This document shows, piece after piece, positions 1-5,044 of a DNA stretch of 7,820 bases (position 1 is its first letter; each line of letters starts with the position of its first letter). A model generated the notes under the pieces. That model saw only the letters and a program-made list of their open reading frames with translations, had not been told where the DNA came from and made no database searches. The translations under genes and the position numbers were made by a program. Origin of the DNA: Methanobacterium sp. (GTDB lineage Archaea; Methanobacteriota; Methanobacteria; Methanobacteriales; Methanobacteriaceae); NCBI GenBank assembly GCA_003151535.1, contig PLXT01000077.1, forward strand, positions 11,799 to 19,618, in the 5' to 3' direction.

Positions 1-83
1 AAATTCAACTTTTGTATCAAGTACTTTCCTAGGAAGCCAGTTTTTTTAAATTGGTTCACATGATGATCGAACTTTGGGACTTC

Positions 84-104
84 AAATATGGAAACTTCAT
101 ATTT
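84..104. repeat. Inverted repeat, 7-bp arms
   Basis: AAATATG and CATATTT flank a 7-base loop, giving a perfect small hairpin. It is followed by T-rich sequence (T run at 131-138). It could be a weak terminator for plus-strand transcription, but no gene is seen to its left in the window and AT-rich hairpins arise easily by chance. Confidence 0.3.
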
Positions 105-137
105 TAATTATCTAACTTTTATTTTTCACATTTTTTT

Positions 138-149
138 TGTTATATAACA
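138..149. repeat. Palindrome TGTTATATAACA
   Basis: A perfect 12-bp palindrome built from the half-site GTTATA/TATAAC. The same half-site makes the inverted repeats at 302-320 and 491-507, so this may be one member of a family of binding sites. There is no adjacent intact gene to tie it to, and the AT-rich background weakens the case. Confidence 0.35.
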
Positions 150-301
150 CATTTTTCTCCTATTTAACCCCCAGATATTAACTCGTACCGGAATGGAAAT
201 TTTTATAAAAAAACTTCAGGCAAATTTAATATCTTTATAACCCTTCGCAATATGATTTATGAAGTATATAAATTTTGTGGAGGAATAGATCTTTCCGATC
301 A

Positions 302-320
302 ATTATAACTGTGTTATAAT
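302..320. repeat. Inverted repeat, 8-bp arms, 3-bp spacer
   Basis: ATTATAAC-TGT-GTTATAAT is a perfect inverted repeat. It sits about 30 bp after a TATA-like element (265-272), where a transcription start would be expected, so its geometry resembles an operator. No reading frame follows, so what it would control, if anything, is unknown. Confidence 0.4.
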
Positions 321-490
321 ATGTGATTGATAAATTACATCAAAAATAAAGCTTATTTTAGTAATATCTTACCAAATTAGTCTCTGATAATTCATATAAT
401 TGTAGATATTTAGTTGTTATTTATAAGAAATGGGAATAATGTAATTGATCACTATTTGAAGATTGCTTTTGATAATTGTTTAATATTTAA

Positions 491-507
491 GTTATATGCA
501 TTATAAC
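491..507. repeat. Inverted repeat GTTATA...TATAAC
   Basis: GTTATA and TATAAC arms surround a 5-base spacer, the third pairing of this hexamer in the first 510 bases. A run of eight T follows at 520-527, which could mark the end of a plus-strand transcript. No gene is recognised. Confidence 0.35.
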
Positions 508-544
508 ATATTTAATAGGTTTTTTTTATTAAATGACATTTATA

Positions 545-715
545 TGATTAATTCTAAACCCAACAGCTCCCATCAATTACCCTCACACGCTTGATTACTC
601 GCTATTATGTTATTAAAAGCATGCCCATTGACATAAACACTAACAATTAGAAACCTTAGGGCAGAACCCAAGCTAACCGACAACCTGGTTCAAATTCGAA
701 CCCTTTTCATCTATT
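545..715. other. GC-richer island, possible gene remnant
   Basis: Between two very AT-rich stretches the composition rises to about 38% G+C over 541-720 (68 of 180), against 13% in the preceding 60 bases; the rise looks gene-like. On the minus strand 576-689 is open for 38 codons and ends in TGA (573-575), but it has no ATG start, no ribosome binding site and no family I recognise. GAACCC occurs at 664-669 and 698-703, with GGTTC at 687-691 able to pair with either copy. It may be a remnant of a lost gene or an unrecognised RNA; I cannot decide. Confidence 0.3.
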
Positions 716-734
716 GAAGTAATTTATTCCTCAA

Positions 735-1583
735 TTATTTCACCTTTCTTTCAAATTCCTCATTTTTATTTTGTACAGCAATATCATCTGCTTTTGCATA
801 AGGATGAGAATACTTTTCATTCTCCATTGTATATGATTTTAATAATCGGGTGGATTGATTTGAGCTGCCTATTCGGGTCAATAATTGAGACATGCGTACA
901 GAAAAAACAGGGTAAATCATTCTGTCATACTGGTTTTCCATTAATCATTTTTATTTTTCCGGATAAACATACCTTTTTACAGGTACCACAACCTACCTAC
1001 TGTGAATCTGAATAAAAAAATCAACATTGTACATTTTATTAAGAATGGAAAGTATTGGAGAGAGAAATGAAAATATCGGCATAGGAACTGTGGAACTAGT
1101 GTCTCTTCCCTGGCTTTTTTCTTTATTTATAACAATTTTTTGGATGTAGTCCAGATTATTTTGAACTTCAGATTCCAAATTTGCAATTTCTTCTTATGTT
1201 GCCTGGCGGCCAATCTTCAAATTTTGGATCATTGCTTGCCATATTTAAAGTAAAAAATGAATCTAAACTTTTACCTTTTTTCTTTAATATTTTATCCAAG
1301 TCAATAAATGCTCTATGAGGGCTACCAGCCCGTGTAACTAATGCAAAAATATAATCAGCTGATTTTAAATCAAGTTTCTTAAGAAATTCCATAACCGGAG
1401 CAGGAGCCATAGCAAGATGAATAGGAAATACAATACCTACTATTTCGCCACGGGTTTCTATAATTGCATTATCTAAAAGACCAACAATTGCTATTATATT
1501 TGTTTCGGGATCCCGTTTTTGTAATTCTTTAGCCACATGTAACGAATTTCCAGTCCCTGAAAATAATAAACTTCTGTACCCAT
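735..1583 (-). pseudogene. Decayed EFR1-type flavodoxin/ferredoxin gene
   Basis: Three minus-strand fragments join into one protein of the EFR1 family (N-terminal flavodoxin-like domain, C-terminal pair of 4Fe-4S ferredoxin motifs, roughly 270-280 residues). The likely original start is ATG at 1581-1583, four bases after AGAGGA (1588-1593), reading MGTEVYYF then, after a lost T near 1560-1563, SGTGNSLHVAKEL, the FMN phosphate-binding loop. Later lesions are an extra base near 1203, TAA at 1194-1196, a 4-base loss near 995 removing the first cluster cysteine, TGA at 925-927, a lost base near 893, TGA at 878-880 in place of the last cysteine of the second cluster, TAG at 869-871 and a lost base near 855. 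The end (STRLLKSY...SHPYAKADDIA) fits the family. Intact homologues are thought to be small electron carriers; this copy cannot be functional. The lesions are too many for sequencing error to explain easily. Confidence 0.9.
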
Positions 1584-1653
1584 AGTATCCTCTTTTAGTC
1601 AATTCTGCCAGACAAATCATAACAAATTGGCCCATAGTATTCTATTAATATAT

Positions 1654-1674
1654 TGTATGCCTGCATACCATGCA
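1654..1674. promoter_or_regulatory. Interlocking palindromes upstream of the pseudogene
   Basis: GTATGC-CT-GCATAC (1655-1668) overlaps TGCAT-ACC-ATGCA (1662-1674), both perfect inverted repeats. Read on the minus strand they lie immediately before the TATA-like element of the EFR1 pseudogene, where activators or repressors often bind in archaea. They may be a surviving operator of the dead gene. The regulator is unknown. Confidence 0.4.
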
Positions 1675-1742
1675 CTAGAAATATCAATATTAATAATAAC
1701 TTTATTTAAAAAGTGATGTCAAAAAAGACCTTAAAGTATAGT

Positions 1743-1779
1743 TATTACTCGGATGATACCCAGTATCATAATATTACTC
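1743..1779. repeat. 17-bp palindrome flanked by direct repeats
   Basis: ATGATAC-CCA-GTATCAT (1753-1769) is a perfect inverted repeat with 7-bp arms and a 3-bp spacer. It is flanked by two copies of TATTACTC (1743-1750 and 1772-1779), 29 bp apart. The arrangement looks like a protein binding site with two half-site types; the flanking repeats also resemble target-site duplications, but the insert would be too small for a mobile element. Function not known. Confidence 0.45.
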
Positions 1780-1972
1780 CAATTTTATAGGTTTACAGCT
1801 TTAAATTACTATTTTACCATATTATTTTTAGTAATAAACAAATAAATGACTTTTTCTTGTAATTAGAATATATTATATTATTAGTGTATAATATTTGATG
1901 TCATTGAATAAATTTATTTTGAAAATTAATAAGTTTTTTTAAATATTTCCTAAATTTGATTTCAAGTTAATG

Positions 1973-1990
1973 TTCATTATTTATAATGAA
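1973..1990. repeat. Inverted repeat TTCATTAT-TT-ATAATGAA
   Basis: Perfect 8-bp arms with a 2-bp spacer, in the spacer downstream of fae-hps. It lies too far from any intact gene start to be called an operator, and an RNA hairpin with a 2-base loop would need to open its closing pairs. It may be a chance product of AT-rich sequence. Confidence 0.3.
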
Positions 1991-2040
1991 ATAAATACAA
2001 TTCTTTACTTTATGAGTACTTGAATTAATATACAAAACAG

Positions 2041-2089
2041 GGATTTCTAAAAATAAAATATAGATGAGGGTATTAACATGTAACCCTCA
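2041..2089 (-). terminator. Terminator of fae-hps
   Basis: Nine bases after the fae-hps stop, TGAGGGT (2065-2071 on the plus strand) pairs with ACCCTCA (2083-2089) in a 7-bp stem with an 11-base loop. On the transcribed minus strand the stem is followed by T-rich sequence (2041-2062). It is the most GC-rich hairpin in the spacer, and position and orientation fit transcription termination or 3'-end protection. Confidence 0.6.
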
Positions 2090-2097
2090 AGTTTTAA

Positions 2098-3318
2098 TTA
2101 GATAGATTCGTCTTCATCCATGGCTAGTCTCATGGTGTCAGGATCTTGTGGCATGCGGTCCAGGAAGTCCTGGGCTGAGCGACGCACATCTCTTGAACCG
2201 ATGATGTATCTACCAACGACTATTATATCTGCTTTACTGTCAAGGGCCTTATCAACACGATCTGGGGTTACTCCTCCGGCAACAGCAACAAGTTTACCTT
2301 CACCAAGAATCTCTTTGATTTGGTTTATGTTACCCCATTCTGTAACTTCAGCCAGTTTTTCTCCTCTTTCAGCTTGTTTAGTTTCAAGATCAACATTTCT
2401 GTGGAGTAGAACAATATCTGAGTTATATTCAAGTGTTTGAAGTTTTTCTAAGATGTTTTCCACATTCATCATATCCAAAATTGAATATATTCCCTGTTTC
2501 TGCGCCTCATGAATTGCTTTTTCAATTGATTCTATTGTACCAAGTCCTGAAATGGCTATAGCATCTGCAGTTTCATCTGCAGCCATTTTAACTTCAATAC
2601 GTCCGACATCTAGTGTTTTTAGATCGGCTATTATAAATGCATCATTTTTAAGTTCTCTGATCTTTCCAATGATTCCAACACCAAACTTCTTAACTAATGG
2701 TGTACCTGCTTCAATGAGTATTCTCTCTCTGTTTGGAAGTGTGTTAATTATACGTTCCATGTCTTCCATGTTGTCTAAATCTAAGGCAACTTGAAGGTAA
2801 GGCGGACTCCACAGTCGGGTTACTTTGAATCCCATTACTGGATGTGTTCCACGATCTTTTTCTGCTAAAACTTTTTTAACAGACGGATAACCGTCCATTG
2901 CTCTCTGCAATGCTAACTTTGTTGCTCCGTAGTTGTACTGATAGATTTTACGGAAGTTTTCTGCACCAGGATGTATGAATACCCCGGCAATTATTACAAG
3001 GTCTTCTACATCTTCTTTAGGCATAATCCCTTCCGCTACTGCGTCTGCAACCGCTCTACCAACAGCAGTTTGTGCCGGTCCAAATATCTTATCAGCATCC
3101 TTTAAGTCTCTTACAGTTACTTTCGGCACTATAAGTGTTGCAGGTTTTGTTAGCAAGTTAGGTCTGATAACAGATAAAAGTGGTGTGTGTCCTATTGACA
3201 TGTCGGCCATGTTATTTACGAATGCAGCACCAACAGGGCCATTTTTATCTCCAATTACTAAATCAACGTGAGCTATTTCATTGCCAGTTCCTATTAAGGC
3301 TTCCCCTATTTGATACAT
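2098..3318 (-). CDS. fae-hps: Bifunctional Fae-Hps (formaldehyde-activating enzyme/3-hexulose-6-phosphate synthase)
   Basis: A 406-residue fusion. Residues 1 to about 160 are formaldehyde-activating enzyme: IGEALIGTGNEIAHVDL at the N-terminus, with His17 at the position of the catalytic histidine of Fae, then the NGPVGAAF and IHPGAENF segments. Residues about 175-390 are 3-hexulose-6-phosphate synthase of the OMP decarboxylase superfamily, with the DxKxxD motif as DLKTLD (232-237) and a C-terminal phosphate-binding region GGVTPD...IVVGRYI (348-373). Fae condenses formaldehyde with tetrahydromethanopterin; Hps interconverts formaldehyde plus ribulose 5-phosphate and hexulose 6-phosphate. In archaea without the oxidative pentose phosphate pathway this is thought to run towards ribulose 5-phosphate for nucleotide synthesis, Fae trapping the formaldehyde. 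The product is cytoplasmic. The start is fixed by GGAGGA eight bases upstream and by conservation from residue 3. A terminator follows and trpB2 lies 223 bp upstream, so it is probably its own transcript. Confidence 0.96.
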   Translation of the reverse strand: MYQIGEALIGTGNEIAHVDLVIGDKNGPVGAAFVNNMADMSIGHTPLLSVIRPNLLTKPATLIVPKVTVRDLKDADKIFGPAQTAVGRAVADAVAEGIMPKEDVEDLVIIAGVFIHPGAENFRKIYQYNYGATKLALQRAMDGYPSVKKVLAEKDRGTHPVMGFKVTRLWSPPYLQVALDLDNMEDMERIINTLPNRERILIEAGTPLVKKFGVGIIGKIRELKNDAFIIADLKTLDVGRIEVKMAADETADAIAISGLGTIESIEKAIHEAQKQGIYSILDMMNVENILEKLQTLEYNSDIVLLHRNVDLETKQAERGEKLAEVTEWGNINQIKEILGEGKLVAVAGGVTPDRVDKALDSKADIIVVGRYIIGSRDVRRSAQDFLDRMPQDPDTMRLAMDEDESI

Positions 3319-3326
3319 AACTATTA

Positions 3327-3332
3327 TCCTCC
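3327..3332 (-). promoter_or_regulatory. Ribosome binding site of fae-hps
   Basis: GGAGGA on the minus strand, eight bases before the ATG at 3316-3318. It is the strongest Shine-Dalgarno match in the window and supports the chosen start, in keeping with a highly expressed enzyme. Confidence 0.8.
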
Positions 3333-3346
3333 ATTATTATCCAATT

Positions 3347-3374
3347 AATCATATGGATCGAATCATATAAATAA
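3347..3374 (-). promoter_or_regulatory. Probable fae-hps promoter with direct repeats
   Basis: On the minus strand a TATA-like ATTTATTTATATG (about 3364-3374) lies some 50 bp before the start codon, giving a short leader if transcription starts about 25 bp downstream. AATCATAT occurs on the plus strand at 3347-3354 and again at 3361-3368, 14 bp apart, with the second copy overlapping the TATA element, so a regulator bound there could block initiation. The repeat may also be chance in AT-rich DNA. Confidence 0.45.
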
Positions 3375-3514
3375 ATATTTCAAATATTAATAAATATCTA
3401 AATTCAATTAGAATTAAAATAGATTAGTGGCTACTGATATTTAAAATTTGGATTACCTTTAAAATTATATTTAAAATCAGTTTATCAATATAATATTATT
3501 AATACACATTAACG

Positions 3515-3528
3515 TTTTTTTAAAAAAA
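3515..3528 (-). terminator. T-tract downstream of trpB2
   Basis: Fourteen to twenty-seven bases after the trpB2 stop the minus strand reads seven T (3528-3522) then seven A. Oligo-T tracts alone can terminate archaeal RNA polymerase. No GC-rich stem precedes it. Confidence 0.4.
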
Positions 3529-3541
3529 TTATTAAGGGATA

Positions 3542-4834
3542 TTATTGGGTTAAATGTCCCTCTAAAAAGTCGTCATATCCCTGAAGATCGAGTAGTCCAT
3601 GTCCTGAAAAGCTTATAAATATATTCTTTGCTTCTCCTGTTTTTCTACATTTTATTGCTTCGTCCATTCCAACTTTAATTGCATGACAAGTTTCAGGTGC
3701 AGGAATCACTCCTTCGGTATTAGCAAATATTTTCCCAGTTTGGAAAAGTTCTGTTTGGTTAACTGTTCTTCCCTCTACTAATCCTTGGTTCACGAGTAAA
3801 GCAACTAATGGTGCCATTCCGTGATATCTTAAACCGCCTGCATGTACTGAAGGAGGTACAAATTCGTGTCCAAGTGTGTACATTTTCATTAATGGTGTTA
3901 AACCTGCAGTGTCACCATAGTCGTATCTATATTCACCTTGTGTTAATGTTGGGCAAGATGAAGGTTCTGCAGCTAAGAACTGACAATCAAGATCTCCAGA
4001 AATCTTGTCTTTCATGAAGGGGAATGCTGCCCCACCGAAGTTACTCCCACCTCCAACGCATCCAACCAATACATCAGGAGTTTCTTCTATGAGTTCGAAT
4101 TGTTTCTTAGCTTCTAGACCTATTACAGTTTGATGTAGGAGAACGTGGTTTAAAACACTTCCAAGGGTATAGAATACCTTATCGTCTGTTAAAGCATCTT
4201 CAATTGCTTCTGATATTGCTATTCCTAGTGATCCGGGGTGATTAGGATCTTCTTTACGTATTCTTCTTCCGAATTCTGTTCTTTCACTTGGTGATGGGAT
4301 TACTTCTCCATTATAAAGATGCATAACAGTTTTACGATATGGTTTTTGTTTGAATGAAACGTTTACCATATAAACTGTGCATTCGAGATCTAGAAGGGAA
4401 CATGCGAGAGATAGTGCTGATCCCCATTGTCCTGCACCAGTTTCCGTTGTTAACCTTTCAGCACCTGCTTTTTTAGCATAATAAGCTTGTGCTATTGCAG
4501 TGTTCAGTTTATGGCTACCTACAGGAGACATATCCTCTCGTTTATAATAGATCTTGGCGGGTGTATCCAGATATTTTTCAAGTCCAGTTGCTCTAAAAAG
4601 TGGTGTCGGTCTTCCAACTTGTTTATAAACATTTCTGACTTCCTTTGGAATATCAATCCATCTCTCTTGACTCATCTCTTGTTCAAGAACGTATTTTGAG
4701 AATATTTTTGGCAGATTTTCTAATTGATGGCCTTCTTCTGTTTGTGATGGTGCTGGAAGTTCAACAGGAAGATCTGCAGCTATGTTATACCATTGTTTTG
4801 GAGTGTCCTTTTCTGGCAGTGTTACTTTGTACAT
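3542..4834 (-). CDS. trpB2: Tryptophan synthase beta chain, TrpB2 type
   Basis: A 430-residue PLP enzyme that joins indole and serine to make tryptophan. Lys109 in GSHKLN is the Schiff-base lysine, Glu131 in TETGAGQWG the catalytic glutamate, and GGGSN (261-265) the phosphate-binding loop; a SFSGHG segment near 408-413 closes the active site. The long N-terminal extension before GRPTPL (about 74 residues), the overall length and the MSPVGSHKLN wording mark the TrpB2 branch rather than the shorter TrpB1 that pairs with TrpA in a trp operon. No trpA or other trp gene is adjacent, so it may work alone, for example to salvage indole; that role is inferred. AGGTGA four bases before the ATG supports the start. 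The upstream spacer holds TGTACA boxes, the site of the TrpY repressor. A further TGTACA spans the start codon, forced in part by the Met-Tyr-Lys codons. Confidence 0.96.
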   Translation of the reverse strand: MYKVTLPEKDTPKQWYNIAADLPVELPAPSQTEEGHQLENLPKIFSKYVLEQEMSQERWIDIPKEVRNVYKQVGRPTPLFRATGLEKYLDTPAKIYYKREDMSPVGSHKLNTAIAQAYYAKKAGAERLTTETGAGQWGSALSLACSLLDLECTVYMVNVSFKQKPYRKTVMHLYNGEVIPSPSERTEFGRRIRKEDPNHPGSLGIAISEAIEDALTDDKVFYTLGSVLNHVLLHQTVIGLEAKKQFELIEETPDVLVGCVGGGSNFGGAAFPFMKDKISGDLDCQFLAAEPSSCPTLTQGEYRYDYGDTAGLTPLMKMYTLGHEFVPPSVHAGGLRYHGMAPLVALLVNQGLVEGRTVNQTELFQTGKIFANTEGVIPAPETCHAIKVGMDEAIKCRKTGEAKNIFISFSGHGLLDLQGYDDFLEGHLTQ

Positions 4835-4838
4835 TTAA

Positions 4839-4844
4839 TCACCT
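4839..4844 (-). promoter_or_regulatory. Ribosome binding site of trpB2
   Basis: AGGTGA on the minus strand, complementary to the 3' end of archaeal 16S rRNA, four bases before ATG at 4832-4834. It confirms the start codon. Confidence 0.75.
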
Positions 4845-4909
4845 TTCAACATTTTTTTTTAAAATACTTAATAAGATACAATTTATCTGCTATTTGAATT
4901 TTATGTATT

Positions 4910-4931
4910 CTTAGGATACCAATATCTTAAG
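4910..4931. repeat. Inverted repeat in the trpB2 leader or start region
   Basis: CTTAGGATA and TATCTTAAG form 9-base arms around CCAA with a single mismatch (a G-T pair in RNA). It coincides with the expected trpB2 transcription start if the TATA element at 4949-4958 is used, so it could be an operator or a 5' leader hairpin. A shorter GATA-CAATT-TATC lies 40 bp nearer the gene (4875-4887) with the same outer bases as the core GATA-CCAA-TATC here. Confidence 0.4.
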
Positions 4932-4948
4932 TTTAATGTTTGAATTAA

Positions 4949-4958
4949 TTTTATATTT
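4949..4958 (-). promoter_or_regulatory. Candidate TATA box of trpB2
   Basis: AAATATAAAA on the minus strand is the best TATA match upstream of trpB2 and directly abuts the TGTACT/TGTACA cluster on its upstream side. It predicts a start near 4928 and a leader of about 95 bases, long for this group; weaker TATA-like sequences nearer the gene (around 4902-4909) are alternatives. Confidence 0.45.
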
Positions 4959-4959
4959 A

Positions 4960-4995
4960 TGTACTACTTAAATCTTCGTTGTACATATCTGTACA
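4960..4995. promoter_or_regulatory. TRP-box cluster (putative TrpY operator)
   Basis: Two perfect TGTACA hexamers at 4980-4985 and 4990-4995 are separated by TATC, and a 5/6 match TGTACT lies at 4960-4965. Start-to-start distances are 20 and 10 bp, so all three would face the same side of the helix. TGTACA is the TRP box consensus bound by TrpY, the tryptophan-dependent repressor of Methanothermobacter, which is reported to bind upstream of trpB2. Here the boxes lie just upstream of the candidate trpB2 TATA and about 20 bp upstream of the candidate TATA of the divergent gene. The trpY gene is not in this window. Confidence 0.7.
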
Positions 4996-5012
4996 TTGTT
5001 TATTTTTTGATA

Positions 5013-5021
5013 ATTTAATAT
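5013..5021 (+). promoter_or_regulatory. Candidate TATA box of the DUF1786-like gene
   Basis: TTTAATAT-type sequence centred about 27 bp before the ATG at 5045. No purine-rich Shine-Dalgarno site lies between it and the ATG, so the message is probably leaderless or nearly so. The match to a strong archaeal TATA box is modest. Confidence 0.35.
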
Positions 5022-5044
5022 GAATCAAAAACACATATTAAAAT

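Larger units (their letters stand above)
1..544. other. AT-rich gene-free region
   Basis: No credible coding region was found on either strand. Frames are short, lack ribosome binding sites and show no recognisable protein. Composition is extreme: 8 of 60 bases are G or C in 481-540. Visible structures are a 7-bp hairpin at 84-104, long T runs at 131-138 and 520-527, a TATA-like tatataaa around 265-272 with a GGAGG shortly after it but no start codon in a usable frame, and the inverted repeats listed separately. On the minus strand, about 1-42 is open but has no start codon and runs off the window edge, so it cannot be assigned. Confidence 0.6.
1584..2064. other. Spacer between pseudogene and fae-hps
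   Basis: No coding region is supported. Adjacent to the pseudogene start are a TATA-like AATATATTAA on the minus strand (about 1644-1653) and interlocking palindromes (1654-1674). Further right are a 17-bp palindrome between 8-bp direct repeats (1743-1779) and an AT-only style inverted repeat (1973-1990). The stretch 1800-2040 is otherwise very AT-rich with no recognised signal. The spacer is larger than the others in the window, in keeping with loss of the neighbouring gene. Confidence 0.5.

Noticed and set aside
260..527. Small RNA gene between a TATA-like element (265-272) and a T run (520-527)
   Set aside because: AT-rich DNA produces both signals readily, no stable fold stands out, and there is no further evidence; expression data would be needed.
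664..703. tRNA-like sequence: GGTTCAAAT and GGTTCGAAT on the two strands resemble a T-loop
   Set aside because: The flanking bases do not form a 5-bp T-stem on either strand, and no acceptor, anticodon or D arm can be built around it. It is a near-palindrome, GGTTCAAATTCGAACC.
1..734. Replication origin, given the long AT-rich stretch and inverted repeats
   Set aside because: No cdc6/orc gene is adjacent and I see no repeated origin-recognition-box-like motif.
878..927. In-frame TGA codons at a conserved cysteine and at a probable tryptophan in the EFR1 reading, suggesting selenocysteine or recoding
   Set aside because: Several frameshifts, TAA and TAG stops and a lost cysteine codon surround them, so simple gene decay explains them.
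794..1015. 73-codon plus-strand reading frame
   Set aside because: It lies antisense to the EFR1 pseudogene, whose protein similarity explains the region; no ribosome site or family.
2120..3271. Plus-strand frames of 80-106 codons opposite fae-hps
   Set aside because: They mirror the codon pattern of the clearly conserved minus-strand gene, with serine/threonine-rich translations and no start signals.
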